A DNA stretch of 64,000 bases from Mycobacterium sp. ITM-2016-00317 (GCF_002968295.1 NZ_CP134399.1:124001-188000); one strand, 5' to 3'; counted from the first letter of the stretch, positions 26,817 through 36,364 are shown. Program-made: numbers and translations. Notes: generated from the sequence alone by a model not told the origin.

Positions 26817-28232
26817 ATGACCACCGAATCCGTCGTACCCGTGACCGCCGCAGCAGGCGTGACCGGTACCGACATCCCCGCCGTCGTCGGCAAGCTGCGC
26901 CAGACGTACGCGACCGGCCGCACCCGCAGCGTCCAATGGCGCAAGGAACAGCTGCACGCCCTCGAGCGCCTGATGACCGAGAACGAGGGCGCGATCGCCG
27001 AGGCACTCGAGAAGGACCTCGGCCGCGGGCCGTTCGAAGCCTGGCTCGCCGACATCGCCAGCACCGCCGGTGAAGCCGCCTACGCGGCCAAGAACGTCGG
27101 CAAGTGGATGAAGCGGCGCTACCGCATGCTGGAGATGTCGCAGCTGCCCGGGCTGGGCTGGATCGAGTACGAGCCCTACGGCACCGTGCTGATCATCGGG
27201 GCCTGGAACTTCCCGTTCGCGCTGACCCTCGGCCCCGCCGTCGGCGCCATCGCCGCCGGGAACACGGTGGTGCTCAAGCCTTCCGAGGTGTCGCCCGCGT
27301 CCTCGGCGCTGATGGCCGAGCTGGTGCCGCGCTACCTGGACAACGACGCGATCGCCGTCATCGAAGGCGACGGCGCGGTCAGCCAGGAGCTCATCGGGCA
27401 GGGCTTCGACCACCTGATCTTCACCGGCGGCACCGAGATCGGCCGCCGGGTGTACGAGAGCGCCGCGTCCCACCTGACGCCGGTCACGCTGGAACTGGGC
27501 GGCAAGAGCCCGGTGATCGTCGCCGCCGACGCCGACATCGAGGTCGCCGCCAAGCGCATCGCGTGGACCAAGCTGATCAACTCCGGCCAGATCTGCATCG
27601 CGCCGGACTACGTCCTGGTCGAGGCCCCGGTGCGGGACAAGCTGGTCGACGAGATCCGCAAAGCCGTGAACCACTTCGAGTCCGGCAACCCCGACGGTAA
27701 GCGGATCGTCAACGAGCGGCACTTCAACCGCCTGGTCAACGCGCTGGCCGCAACCAAGGGCGACGTCGCCGTCGGCGGTACCTCCGACGCCGCCACCATC
27801 AAGATCGCCCCGACGGTCGTCGTCGACCCGGACCCGGCCGAGCCGCTGATGACCGACGAGATCTTCGGCCCCATCCTGCCCATCGTGACGGTGCAGAACC
27901 TCGACGAGGCCGTCTCGTTCGTCAACGCGCGGCCCAAGCCGCTGGCCGCCTACCTGTTCACCAAGGCCAAGGCCGTGCGCGAACGGGTGATCAAGGAAGT
28001 CCCGGCCGGCGGCATGGTGGTCAACCACCTGCTCTTCCACTTCGCCACGCACAAGCTGCCCTTCGGCGGCGTCGGGCCGTCCGGTCTGGGCGCCTATCAC
28101 GGCAAGTTCGGCTTCGAGACCTTCAGCCACGCCAAGTCTGTGCTGTCCAAGCCGACCCGACCCGACCTCGGGGGCTTCATCTACCCCCCGTATACAGAGA
28201 AGGCGTGGAAGCTGGCGCGCAAGCTTTTCTGA
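26817..28232 (+). CDS. aldehyde dehydrogenase, NAD(P)-dependent
   Basis: 471 residues of the class-3-like ALDH group. The catalytic cysteine is C260 in NSGQICIAPDY and the general base E226 in TLELGGKSP; the cofactor region includes IIGAWNFPF and FTGGTEIGRR. The AGGAAGG ribosome site decides the ATG at 26817. It oxidises fatty or aromatic aldehydes to acids. The SDR and quinone-oxidoreductase genes follow on the same strand, matching Rv0147-Rv0148-Rv0149, so the three are probably one operon under the palindrome upstream. Confidence 0.93.
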   Translation: MTTESVVPVTAAAGVTGTDIPAVVGKLRQTYATGRTRSVQWRKEQLHALERLMTENEGAIAEALEKDLGRGPFEAWLADIASTAGEAAYAAKNVGKWMKRRYRMLEMSQLPGLGWIEYEPYGTVLIIGAWNFPFALTLGPAVGAIAAGNTVVLKPSEVSPASSALMAELVPRYLDNDAIAVIEGDGAVSQELIGQGFDHLIFTGGTEIGRRVYESAASHLTPVTLELGGKSPVIVAADADIEVAAKRIAWTKLINSGQICIAPDYVLVEAPVRDKLVDEIRKAVNHFESGNPDGKRIVNERHFNRLVNALAATKGDVAVGGTSDAATIKIAPTVVVDPDPAEPLMTDEIFGPILPIVTVQNLDEAVSFVNARPKPLAAYLFTKAKAVRERVIKEVPAGGMVVNHLLFHFATHKLPFGGVGPSGLGAYHGKFGFETFSHAKSVLSKPTRPDLGGFIYPPYTEKAWKLARKLF

Positions 28233-28262
28233 CCGTTCGAAACCTTTGAGAGAGGAACATCA

Positions 28263-29126
28263 GTGCCAGGAGTGCAGGATCGTGTCATCGTCGTCACGGG
28301 CGCCGGAGGTGGCCTCGGCCGCGAATACGCGCTGACCCTCGCGCGTGAGGGCGCCAGCGTCGTGGTCAACGACCTCGGCGGAGCACGCGACGGTACCGGT
28401 GCCGGGTCGGCGATGGCCGACGAGGTGGTCAAGGAGATCAAGGACGCAGGCGGCCGCGCCGTGGCGAACTACGACTCCGTCGCCGAGCCCGAGGGCGCGG
28501 CGAACATCATCAAGACCGCGATCGACGAGTTCGGCAAGGTCGACGGCGTCGTCTCCAACGCCGGCATCCTGCGCGACGGCACCTTCCACAAGATGTCGTT
28601 CGAGAACTGGGACGCCGTGCTCAAGGTGCACCTCTACGGCGGATACAACGTCATCCGCGCCGCATGGCCGCACTTCCGCGAGAACGGTTTCGGCCGCATC
28701 GTCGTCGCGACCTCGACCAGCGGACTGTTCGGCAACTTCGGACAGGCCAACTACGGCGCCGCCAAGCTCGGCCTGGTCGGGCTGATCAACACCCTGGCCC
28801 AGGAGGGTGCGAAGTACGACATCAAGGCCAACGCCGTCGCACCGATCGCCGCGACCCGGATGACGCAGGACATCCTGCCGCCCGAGGTGTTCGAGAAGCT
28901 CACCCCCGAGTACGTCGCGCCGATCGTGTCCTACCTGTGCACCGAAGAGGTGCCCGAGACCGCGTCGGTGTTCATCGTCGGCGGCGGCAAGGTGCAGCGG
29001 GTCGCGCTGTTCCAGAACAGCGGCGTGACGTTCACCGAGGTTCCGTCGGTCGAGGACGTGGCCGCCAAGTGGGGCGAGATCGCCGACCTGTCGGCGGCCG
29101 AGCGGGCCACCTTCAGCCTCGGCTGA
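28263..29126 (+). CDS. short-chain dehydrogenase/reductase (Rv0148-like)
   Basis: 287 residues. The Rossmann nucleotide site is TGAGGGLGREYA (residues 12-23) and the catalytic pair is Y164 and K168 in NYGAAKLG. The NDLGGARDGTGAGSAMADEVV stretch resembles the dehydrogenase domain of peroxisomal multifunctional enzymes, so a 3-hydroxyacyl-CoA or hydroxysteroid substrate is plausible. A GTG start follows a GAGAGG site 30 bases after the aldehyde dehydrogenase stop. Confidence 0.9.
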   Translation: MPGVQDRVIVVTGAGGGLGREYALTLAREGASVVVNDLGGARDGTGAGSAMADEVVKEIKDAGGRAVANYDSVAEPEGAANIIKTAIDEFGKVDGVVSNAGILRDGTFHKMSFENWDAVLKVHLYGGYNVIRAAWPHFRENGFGRIVVATSTSGLFGNFGQANYGAAKLGLVGLINTLAQEGAKYDIKANAVAPIAATRMTQDILPPEVFEKLTPEYVAPIVSYLCTEEVPETASVFIVGGGKVQRVALFQNSGVTFTEVPSVEDVAAKWGEIADLSAAERATFSLG

Positions 29127-29133
29127 TTCAGGT

Positions 29134-30129
29134 ATGAAAGCGCTTGTCGCTCAAGAGCTGACAGGCCCGGCAGGGCTGGCGTACACCGACGTCGATGACG
29201 TCACGGCCGACGACGCCGTGGTCATCGACGTCGGTGCCGCCGGCGTCTGCTTCCCCGACCTGCTGATGCTGCGGGGCGAGTACCAGCTGAAGGTGCCCGC
29301 GCCGTTCGTCCCCGGCCTGGAGGTCGCCGGGACCGTCCGGTCGGCGCCCGATGGTTCGGGACTGGTTGCCGGGCAGCGGGTCTCGGCTTTCAGCCTGTTG
29401 GGTGCGTGGGCCGAGCGGGTCGCGGTGCCGGTGGGCAGCGTGGTGCCGACCAACGACGCACTCGACGACGGGTCCGCGGTGTGCCTGCTGGGCAACTACT
29501 ACACGATGCACTTCGCGCTGCAGCGCCGCGGCGCGCTGCAACCCGGCGAGACGGTGCTGGTGCTGGGCTCCGGCGGCGGCGTCGGGACCGCGGCAGTGCA
29601 GATCGCGAAGGCGTTGGGCGCCAAGGTGATCGCTATGGTGCACCGGCCGTCGGCGGTCGAGTTCGTGGAATCGCTCGGCGCGGACGTGGTGCTGCCGCTG
29701 ACCGACGGCTGGCTCGACGCGGTCAAGAGCGAGACCGGCGGGCGCGGAGTGGACGTCGTGGTCGACCCGATCGGCGGGGCCGCGTTCGACGACGCGATCC
29801 GTGCGCTGGCCACCGAGGGCAGGCTGCTGGTCATCGGTTTCGCCGCGGGCGGCATCCCCACCGTCAAGGTGAACCGGCTGCTGCTGCGCAACGCCAGCGT
29901 CGTCGGCGTCGGCTGGGGCGAGTTCGTCAACCGCACGCCCGGCGCGCAGGCGCAGGTCGGTGCGGCACTGGCCGCGCTCGTCGACCAGGGGCTCAGACCG
30001 CCTGAGCCGTTGCGGTTCTCGCTGTCCGACGGGGTCGCCGCGCTGCAGGCCTTCGCCGACGGCGAGATCAACGGAAAACTCGTCCTGGAGCCCGATGAGC
30101 GCTTGCGCAAAGAGCAGGTAGTCCGATGA
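29134..30129 (+). CDS. zinc-type alcohol dehydrogenase / NADPH:quinone oxidoreductase family (MDR)
   Basis: 331 residues. The N-terminal GroES-like half is followed by the NADPH Rossmann fold (VLVLGSGGGVGTAAVQIAKALGAKVIAM). The VVVDPIGGAAFDDAIRAL motif is typical of the quinone oxidoreductase / acrylyl-CoA reductase group. It starts 8 bases after the SDR stop and is the Rv0149-like third gene of the operon. The C-terminus PDERLRKEQVVR is encoded by the first copy of a 31-base tandem repeat, and the stop lies in the second copy, so the native ending may have been altered by repeat expansion. Confidence 0.9.
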   Translation: MKALVAQELTGPAGLAYTDVDDVTADDAVVIDVGAAGVCFPDLLMLRGEYQLKVPAPFVPGLEVAGTVRSAPDGSGLVAGQRVSAFSLLGAWAERVAVPVGSVVPTNDALDDGSAVCLLGNYYTMHFALQRRGALQPGETVLVLGSGGGVGTAAVQIAKALGAKVIAMVHRPSAVEFVESLGADVVLPLTDGWLDAVKSETGGRGVDVVVDPIGGAAFDDAIRALATEGRLLVIGFAAGGIPTVKVNRLLLRNASVVGVGWGEFVNRTPGAQAQVGAALAALVDQGLRPPEPLRFSLSDGVAALQAFADGEINGKLVLEPDERLRKEQVVR

Positions 30130-30184
30130 GCGCTTGCGCGAAGAGCAGGTAGCCCGATGAGCGCTTGCGCGAAGAGCAGACAGG
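30092..30184 (+). repeat. three tandem copies of a 31-bp repeat
   Basis: The unit begins CCGATGAGCGCTTGCGC and continues with (A/G)AAGAGCAG. Copies start at 30092, 30123 and 30154, with only a few differences, most of them in the third copy. Copy 1 encodes the end of the quinone oxidoreductase, copy 2 contains its stop (30127-30129), and copy 3 reaches the leader of the HAD gene. The inner GAGCGCTTGCGC is partly self-complementary. It may belong to a dispersed intergenic repeat family. Confidence 0.85.
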
Positions 30185-30192
30185 CGTAGACG

Positions 30193-30891
30193 GTGATTCG
30201 CGCGCTGGCCTTCGACGTGTTCGGCACGGTTGTGGACTGGCGCGCGAGCGTCACCCGCGAGCTCGCCGCGTTCGGGCGGCGACACGATGTCGCCGCGGAC
30301 TGGCCGGGCTTCGCCGACGACTGGCGGGCCGGCTACGTCCCGGCGATGGACCGGGTACGGAACGGCGAACTGCCGTGGACGCGGCTGGACGACCTGCACC
30401 GCGGCCGCCTCGTCGAGTTGCTCGACCGCGCCGGAATCACCGTGGGCGACACGGAGATCGACCAGCTGAACCGGGCCTGGCACCGGCTGGACCCGTGGCC
30501 CGACGCCGTAGCGGGCCTGACCCGGCTGAAACAGCGCTTCGTCATCACCACGCTGTCGAACGGCAATGTGTCGCTGCTGACGAACATGGCCAAGCGCGCA
30601 GGCCTGCCCTGGGACTGTGTGCTGTCGGCCGAGATCTTCGGGCACTACAAGCCCGAACGCGAGGTCTACCTCGGCTGCGCCGAGATCCTGGACGTGGCGC
30701 CCGAGGAATTGATGCTCGTCGCCGCCCACCCGTCGGACCTGCGCGCGGCGCGGGCTGCCGGGCTGGCCACGGCGTACGTCCACCGGCCGCTCGAGCAGGG
30801 TCCCGACCGTCCGCCCCGGCGCCCCGCTGACGACGAATTCGACGTCACCGCAGACGATTTCCGCGATCTGGCGGACCAGCTGGGAGTTTGA
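30193..30891 (+). CDS. HAD-superfamily hydrolase, haloacid dehalogenase type II-like
   Basis: 232 residues from GTG. The nucleophile is D8 in LAFDVFGTVVDW. Motif II is TTLSNGN, the motif III lysine lies in FGHYKPEREVY, and motif IV is AAHPSDLRAARAAG. This arrangement matches L-2-haloacid dehalogenases and related phosphatases. Whether the natural substrate is halogenated cannot be told. It starts just after the 31-bp repeats, which provide its leader. Confidence 0.88.
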   Translation: MIRALAFDVFGTVVDWRASVTRELAAFGRRHDVAADWPGFADDWRAGYVPAMDRVRNGELPWTRLDDLHRGRLVELLDRAGITVGDTEIDQLNRAWHRLDPWPDAVAGLTRLKQRFVITTLSNGNVSLLTNMAKRAGLPWDCVLSAEIFGHYKPEREVYLGCAEILDVAPEELMLVAAHPSDLRAARAAGLATAYVHRPLEQGPDRPPRRPADDEFDVTADDFRDLADQLGV

Positions 30892-30913
30892 CGGCCCGGC
30901 GTACCGTGGAACC

Positions 30914-31624
30914 ATGACTGAATCCGCGCTACGCATGGCCGAGCGGTTGCTCGTCGACCCGCCGGAGCATCCCGACGACAGCAAGGGCTACCTGGACCTG
31001 CTCGACGACGAGACGACCCGCAACACCGGAGCGATCCAGGCGCTGTGGGCCTCACAGCTCGGGTCGCTGTTCTACGACAACGCCCAGACCGTGATGCGGC
31101 GGCTGATGACCGCCTGGCACGAGCCCACCGAATGGCTGAACATCCCCGTCGGCGGCACCGCGCTCGACGTCGGCAGCGGCCCGGGCAACGTCACCGCGGC
31201 GCTGGGCCGAGCAGTCGGACCCGGCGGGCTGGCGCTCGGCGTGGACATCTCCGAACCGATGCTGGCCCGCGCGGTCAGCGCCGAGGCCGGGCCCAACGTC
31301 GGCTTCCTGCGCGCCGACGCGCAGCACCTGCCGTTCCGCGACGAGTCGTTCGACGCGGTGGTGTCGATCGCGATGCTGCAGTTGATCCCCGACCCGGCGA
31401 CGGCGCTGGCCGAAATGGTCCGCGTGCTGCGGTCCGGTCGGCGGATGGCGGTCATGGTGCCCACCGCGGGCCCGGCGGCCAACCTGCTGCGCTACCTGCC
31501 CAACGCCGGTGCGCACACCTTCGGCGACGACGAACTCGGTGACACCCTCGAAGGTCTCGGTCTGGTCAGTGTGCGCACCAAGAGCATCGGCACCGTTCAG
31601 TGGGTGCGCGGCCGTAAGCGCTGA
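30914..31624 (+). CDS. class I SAM-dependent methyltransferase
   Basis: 236 residues. The SAM site is ALDVGSGPGNVTAALGRAV, followed by the acidic ribose-binding loop LGVDISEPMLARA and the motif RADAQHLPFRDESFDAVVSIAMLQLIPD. This is the Methyltransf_11 pattern of small-molecule or lipid methyltransferases. It lies 22 bases after the HAD gene on the same strand. The substrate is unknown. Confidence 0.87.
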   Translation: MTESALRMAERLLVDPPEHPDDSKGYLDLLDDETTRNTGAIQALWASQLGSLFYDNAQTVMRRLMTAWHEPTEWLNIPVGGTALDVGSGPGNVTAALGRAVGPGGLALGVDISEPMLARAVSAEAGPNVGFLRADAQHLPFRDESFDAVVSIAMLQLIPDPATALAEMVRVLRSGRRMAVMVPTAGPAANLLRYLPNAGAHTFGDDELGDTLEGLGLVSVRTKSIGTVQWVRGRKR

Positions 31625-31642
31625 CCCCGTAGGGTCGTCGGC

Positions 31643-32125
31643 ATGAGCACCGGCGGCCTCGTCCTCGTCGCGCTCGCGATCGCGGTCGGTCTCGCCGGCA
31701 TCGTCGTGCCGGTCCTGCCCGGCTCGATCCTGGTGATCGGGGCGATCGCGGTGTGGGCGTTCGTCGTGGACACCACCGAGGCATGGGTGGTGTTCGGAGT
31801 CGCCGCGGCGCTGATCGCCGCGTCCCAGATCATCAAGTACACCTGGCCGGTCAAACGGATGCGCCGGGCCGACGTGCGCACCTCGGTGCTCGTCGTCGGC
31901 GGCGTCGCGGGGGTGGTCGGCTTCTTCGTCGTCCCGGTGATCGGGCTGCTGATCGGCTTCGTGCTGGGCGTCTTCGCCGCGGAGCTGGCGATCCGTCAGG
32001 ACGTGACGCGGGCATGGGTGTCGACCTTGCACGCGGTCAAAGGCGTCGCGCTGTCGGTCGGGGTCGAGCTCACCGGTGCCGTGCTGGCGACGGTGGCGTG
32101 GGCTGTCGGAGTGTTCGTCGCCTGA
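31643..32125 (+). CDS. DUF456 family membrane protein
   Basis: 160 residues with about four membrane helices and Gly-rich turns (LVLVALAIAVGLAGIVVPVLPGSILVIGAIAVW; VIGLLIGFVLGVFAAEL). The VPVLPG turn and the FVLGVFAAEL segment are typical of DUF456 proteins, whose function is unknown. It lies 18 bases after the methyltransferase and ends two bases before a strong bidirectional hairpin. Confidence 0.85.
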   Translation: MSTGGLVLVALAIAVGLAGIVVPVLPGSILVIGAIAVWAFVVDTTEAWVVFGVAAALIAASQIIKYTWPVKRMRRADVRTSVLVVGGVAGVVGFFVVPVIGLLIGFVLGVFAAELAIRQDVTRAWVSTLHAVKGVALSVGVELTGAVLATVAWAVGVFVA

Positions 32126-32126
32126 C

Positions 32127-32193
32127 CTCGCCGAAATTGCATTCCATGCGCTTCAAGTCGCGAAATCCCCGCGTGGAATGCAATTTCGGCGAG
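32127..32193. terminator. long inverted repeat, bidirectional terminator between convergent genes
   Basis: CTCGCCGAAATTGCATTCCA (32127-32146) and its exact reverse complement (32174-32193) form a perfect 20-bp stem. It extends inward by four more pairs, including one G-U, leaving a 19-base loop. It sits between the DUF456 stop (32125) and the phosphatase stop (32201), which face each other. Part of one arm recurs downstream of ptsH (14482-14499). Confidence 0.8.
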
Positions 32194-32200
32194 ATATGCG

Positions 32201-33001
32201 TCAGCCCTGCAGGGTCTTGCGCAGCCGGCGGACGTCGTCCTCGGTCACCCCGGCGGACTCCAGATACCCACGCAGCGAACCGAATTCGGAGTCGATGGTG
32301 CGGCGTGCGGTGTCGAGGTACTGCTCGCGCACGCCGAGCACCGCGTCGGTCAGCCGGGCCTCGGCCAGCTCCATGATCTCCGGCGCGTCGGCGGCGCGGG
32401 CGCGCACCGACTCCAGGATGCTGTCGCGCAGCTGCGGCACAGCGACATTGCTGCGCAGGTAGTCGGCCATGATCGCGTCCCGGTCCACGCCGGCGGCCTC
32501 CAGCACCACCGCGATGGTGAAGCCGGTCCGGTCCTTGCCGGCGAAGCAGTGCGCGAGCACCGCGCGGTCGGAGCCGAGCAGGGTCACCACCCTGTGCACG
32601 GCGCGGCGGGCCAGCGGCGCCGCCGCGATCCGGCCGTACTCCTCGGTCATGTAGCGGGCCGCGGCATCGGCGACGGGCTCGTCGTCGGGCTTGTCGGTCA
32701 TCATCCGCTGGAACGCGTGCTCGTGCGGGGATTCCCCGTCGGCAGCCATGGTCTCGACGAACGGCAGGTGGTGGATCTCCACCCCGGCAGGCACCAGCCC
32801 CGGTCCGTGCCGCTCCAGTTCGCGTGAGGTGCGCAGATCGGCGACGTCGGTCACGCCGTAGCCGGCCAGCGCGGAACGGCCTGTGTCGTCGAGCTTGGAG
32901 AGCTCACTGGCGCGGAAGAAGCGCCCCGGTGCGATGCCCGTCTGCTCGGAGACGTCCCGGAAGTTCCAGGCGCCCGAAACCTCTAAGCCGGAGAACGGCA
33001 C
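32201..33001 (-). CDS. ptbB: PtpB-like tyrosine/lipid phosphatase (Rv0153c-like)
   Basis: 266 residues. The active-site loop HCFAGKDRTG (C152) has the Lys and Asp that mark the PtpB lipid/triple-specificity phosphatase group rather than classical HCxxGxxR enzymes. The N-terminal SGAWNFRDV and the ADLRTSRE loop are also family features. The GTG start at 33001 overlaps the stop codon of the acyl-CoA dehydrogenase gene (TAGTG), so the two are translationally coupled. In M. tuberculosis the homologue is a secreted virulence phosphatase; no signal peptide is seen here. Confidence 0.9.
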   Translation of the reverse strand: MPFSGLEVSGAWNFRDVSEQTGIAPGRFFRASELSKLDDTGRSALAGYGVTDVADLRTSRELERHGPGLVPAGVEIHHLPFVETMAADGESPHEHAFQRMMTDKPDDEPVADAAARYMTEEYGRIAAAPLARRAVHRVVTLLGSDRAVLAHCFAGKDRTGFTIAVVLEAAGVDRDAIMADYLRSNVAVPQLRDSILESVRARAADAPEIMELAEARLTDAVLGVREQYLDTARRTIDSEFGSLRGYLESAGVTEDDVRRLRKTLQG

Positions 33002-34233
33002 TAGCCCGTCACCGCCTGCACGAACGCCGACTTCTCCCTGCCCAGTTCGGCGCGCGCGATGGTGCGCATGTGCACCTCGTCCGGGCCGTCGAACAGGCGC
33101 ATCGCACGGTGCCAGCTGTACAGCCGCGCCAGCGGGAAGTCGTCGCACACGCCTGCGCCGCCGTGCACCTGGATGGCCCGGTCGATCACGTCGCACGCCA
33201 TCTGCGGCGCGACGGCCTTGATCTGGGCGACGAGCAACTGCGCGTCCTTGCTCTTGTTGCCGTGCTGGTCGATGGTCCAGGCCGCCTTGTGGCACAGCAG
33301 CCGGGTCTGCTCGATCTCGTTGCGGGACTTGGCGATCGCCTCGCGGACCACGCCTTGCTCGGCGAGCGGCTTGCCGAAGGCGATCCGCTTCTGCACCCGG
33401 TCGACCATCAGCGCCAGCGCGCGCTCGGCGGCACCGATCGCCCGCATGCAGTGGTGGATACGGCCGGGGCCGAGGCGGGCCTGGGCGATCGCGAAACCGC
33501 TGCCCTCCTCGTCGAGGAGGTTGGACGACGGCACGCGCACGTTGTCGAAGGTGATCTCGCAGTGGCCGTGCTGGTCCTGCCAGCCGAACACCGGCAGCGA
33601 CCGCTCGATCGAAACCCCAGGCGTGTCAACGGGTACCAGGATCATCGACTGCTGACGGTGGCTGGCCGCGTCGGGATTGGTGCGGCCCATGACGATCAGG
33701 ATCTTGCAGCGTGGATCCGCGGCGCCGGTGATCCACCACTTGCGGCCGTTGATGACGTAGTCGTCGCCGTCGCGCAGCATGGTGGTCTCGATGTTGCGGG
33801 CGTCGCTGGACGCGACCGCGGGCTCGGTCATCGCGAACGCGCTGCGGATCTCACCGGCCAGCAGCGGCTCCAGCCACTGCTTGCGCTGCTCCTCGGTGGC
33901 GAACAGGTGCAGCGTCTCCATGTTGCCGGTGTCGGGCGCCGCGCAGTTGACGACCTCCGGGGCGATCTCCATGCTCCAGCCGGTCAGCTCCGCCAGCGGT
34001 GCGTACTCCAGGTTCGACAACCCGGACTCCGAGGGCAGGAACAGGTTCCACAGACCGCGTTCCCTGGCCAGTTTCTTGAGTTCCTCGACCACCGGCGGGA
34101 CGGTGTGGTCGTGCGGGCCGGCCTGCTCGCGGTAGGAGTGGTAGGACTCCTCGGCGGGAAAGACGAACTCGGTCATGAACTCGGTCAACCGCTGGTGGTA
34201 GTCCTGAGCTTTGGCTGACATCGCGAAGTCCAT
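33001..34233 (-). CDS. fadE2: acyl-CoA dehydrogenase FadE2-like
   Basis: 410 residues, close to Rv0154c. FAD- and substrate-binding signatures are present: [19 protein letters not shown] and [20 protein letters not shown]. The C-terminal [39 protein letters not shown] matches the ACAD10/11-like branch that acts on long or modified acyl-CoAs. The start [12 protein letters not shown] (ATG at 34233) was chosen because the 13 residues upstream look non-native. It is followed without gap by the phosphatase, as in M. tuberculosis. Confidence 0.9.
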   Translation of the reverse strand: MDFAMSAKAQDYHQRLTEFMTEFVFPAEESYHSYREQAGPHDHTVPPVVEELKKLARERGLWNLFLPSESGLSNLEYAPLAELTGWSMEIAPEVVNCAAPDTGNMETLHLFATEEQRKQWLEPLLAGEIRSAFAMTEPAVASSDARNIETTMLRDGDDYVINGRKWWITGAADPRCKILIVMGRTNPDAASHRQQSMILVPVDTPGVSIERSLPVFGWQDQHGHCEITFDNVRVPSSNLLDEEGSGFAIAQARLGPGRIHHCMRAIGAAERALALMVDRVQKRIAFGKPLAEQGVVREAIAKSRNEIEQTRLLCHKAAWTIDQHGNKSKDAQLLVAQIKAVAPQMACDVIDRAIQVHGGAGVCDDFPLARLYSWHRAMRLFDGPDEVHMRTIARAELGREKSAFVQAVTG

Positions 34234-34279
34234 GAAGGCCACGATATGACACGCGTGAGCTGCGAGGTCCACCGCCCGA

Positions 34280-35638
34280 TCAGGACGACGCCGTCCGCCT
34301 GGCGAGCACCACCGAGGGGGTCGCCCGGAAGGACAACCCGAACTGGTTCAGCGTCGCGGGCAGCGGGGCGTCCGGCCCCAGTGGACCGCCTCCGGCCAAC
34401 GTGAGCTGCATCCGGGAAGCCAGGGCGGCCAGCAGCGCGCTGGTCACGAACAGCACCAGGTCCCGGCCAGGGCAGCTCACCGGTCCCGCACTGAACGGCA
34501 CCAACTGCGGGTACTGCGCGGCGCGCCCGTCCAGCCAGATGTCGGGGACGAATTCGTCGGCGAACGGCAGCAGCGCGGGATCCCGGTGGAACGCGGGAAC
34601 CGGGATCAGCACCGTGGCGGGCGGCGCGACGGTCACCTCGTCCGGTGTGCCTTCGTGCCAGGTGGTTTCCGCCGCGAGGTCCCGCAGGATCGCCGGGGTG
34701 GTCGGCCACAGCCGCACCGACTCCAGCACGCAAGCGCGGAGATAGGGCCGCACCCGCACCTGGTCGGCGTCCTCGATCTCACCGCGGTTGAGTGCGTCCG
34801 GGTGAGTGGCCAGCAGCGCCGCTGCGCGCAGCGCGGCCATGCCCGCGGCGTCGAACGCGAACAGCCAGTGCGGCACCTGACCGACCGGATCCACCGCGCC
34901 GGACGCCGGCACCTCGGCCAGCGCGCCCATCAGGCTGTCGGGGTCGGGATCCTCGGCGTACCGGTACAGCTGGGCGAACAGACGCTCGCGGCGTCGCCGG
35001 TGCGGACGGCTCAGGAACGACCAGTTGGCCGCGGTACGCAGGCGCCAGAGGTCGTCGGTCACCGCGTCGTCGTCGCGGGCCGCGGCGCCCAGCACGATCC
35101 GGCGCACCAGCCGCCACCACGCGGTGACGAACTGCGCCGAGTCGAATCCGCCAGACCCCAGGGCCTGGGTGGCAAAACGTGACACCTCCTCGACGACGGC
35201 CTGCTGGAACGGTTCGGCCAACCGGTGCATCTCGGCGCCGGTGTCCAGGGCCGCTTCGTTGAGCCGGCGGCGCCTGACCCGGATGTCGCCGCGGGAGACG
35301 AGCACGGCGTGCGGTTGGAACTGCCCGAGGGCGTGGCGCTTCTCCCAGCTCGCAGGATCGAACGGATACGGCGACTGGTCCAGCACGCCGGCCACGTCCG
35401 CCGGATCCAGGGGCACCACGATCCGTCGGCCCGGGATCACCAGATCGACGGGGCCGGCACCGAATCGCTGCCGCAGGCTCTGCAGGCGCCGGACTCCACG
35501 GGCGTCCGCGTCGAACCGATCCAGCACGGCGACCACGTGCCTGCGGCGGGCGATCGGGCCGGCCGCGATCGAGGGCAACCCGAGGTCGGCCAACGCCGAA
35601 AGGGCGTCGACCCCGGTGAGTTTCGCCGCCCGCGTCAC
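34280..35638 (-). CDS. cytochrome P450
   Basis: 452 residues. The haem-binding loop [12 protein letters not shown] places the thiolate ligand at C389. The ExxR motif of the K helix is ESVRL, and the I-helix region reads [19 protein letters not shown], in which the usual AGxxT is replaced by AGMAA, so proton delivery may differ. The GTG start overlaps the stop of the upstream gene (GTGA), pairing the P450 with that unknown protein. No ferredoxin gene lies beside it. The substrate is unknown. Confidence 0.88.
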   Translation of the reverse strand: MTRAAKLTGVDALSALADLGLPSIAAGPIARRRHVVAVLDRFDADARGVRRLQSLRQRFGAGPVDLVIPGRRIVVPLDPADVAGVLDQSPYPFDPASWEKRHALGQFQPHAVLVSRGDIRVRRRRLNEAALDTGAEMHRLAEPFQQAVVEEVSRFATQALGSGGFDSAQFVTAWWRLVRRIVLGAAARDDDAVTDDLWRLRTAANWSFLSRPHRRRRERLFAQLYRYAEDPDPDSLMGALAEVPASGAVDPVGQVPHWLFAFDAAGMAALRAAALLATHPDALNRGEIEDADQVRVRPYLRACVLESVRLWPTTPAILRDLAAETTWHEGTPDEVTVAPPATVLIPVPAFHRDPALLPFADEFVPDIWLDGRAAQYPQLVPFSAGPVSCPGRDLVLFVTSALLAALASRMQLTLAGGGPLGPDAPLPATLNQFGLSFRATPSVVLARRTASS

Positions 35639-36303
35639 TGTGCGCCACGCCCCTTGCGGCTGTTGCGGTACGCCGAACGCCGAAGTGTGGTCAGCCAGCG
35701 CGGCAGCAGCTGGACTTCGGTTCCGCTGCGCACCGTCGGATCGAAGGGCTGATCGCACCCCGGATCGTCGCGGCACAGTTCACGGTCGAACGTCAGGGTC
35801 GCGAGTTTCGTGAACGGCCCGGTGCCGCGGGCCTGTTCGACGGTGAACTCGACGGTGCCACTGCGGACGCGCTCGGTGATCGCCGACACCGACAAACCTT
35901 CACCGTCCACCGGCGTCTGCATCCGGGCCCGCAACCAGAACACCGCACCGCGGTACCCGAGCGGCATCAGCGTCGAGTACTGCGCTGCCGGCCAGGACGC
36001 GACCGGCCGCAGCGCGACCCGGGCCGCCGACGAGACGGTCAGCACGTCCCAGGCCTGCGGGCCGTCCGCATCCGCCGGCATCCGCCACGCCAGCCCGGCG
36101 AAGTCGGGCAGGGACCCAGGCGTGCCGGCGCCCTTGGAGATGCGGCCGACGACCTCGCCGGAGACCAGCGGCAGACCGTCGCCTTCAGGTGCCAGCCGGG
36201 TTACCGTGCCGCCGCAGAGGACACCGGTGGGATGGAAGAACCTCTTGTCACGCAGCGCCGCACCGGCCCGCAGCGGCAGGGTGGTCAGGTCGGAGATGCT
36301 CAC
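35635..36303 (-). CDS. conserved hypothetical protein paired with the P450
   Basis: 222 residues, MSISDLTTLPLRAGAALRDKRFFHPTGVLCGGTVTRLAPEG. The RFFHPTGVLCGG and GTPGSLPDFAGLAWRMP stretches recall catalase-fold proteins of actinobacteria, but the catalytic catalase residues are not evident and the protein is much shorter. It ends with the base pattern GTGA that starts the P450, so the two are coupled. I cannot give a function; a haem- or lipid-handling partner of the P450 is speculation. Confidence 0.7.
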   Translation of the reverse strand: MSISDLTTLPLRAGAALRDKRFFHPTGVLCGGTVTRLAPEGDGLPLVSGEVVGRISKGAGTPGSLPDFAGLAWRMPADADGPQAWDVLTVSSAARVALRPVASWPAAQYSTLMPLGYRGAVFWLRARMQTPVDGEGLSVSAITERVRSGTVEFTVEQARGTGPFTKLATLTFDRELCRDDPGCDQPFDPTVRSGTEVQLLPRWLTTLRRSAYRNSRKGRGAQ

Positions 36304-36364
36304 CGAGCCTGTCTGCCCGGTACACGGCCGATGAAACGGCCCGGGCGTGACTTCCCGGTCGGTC

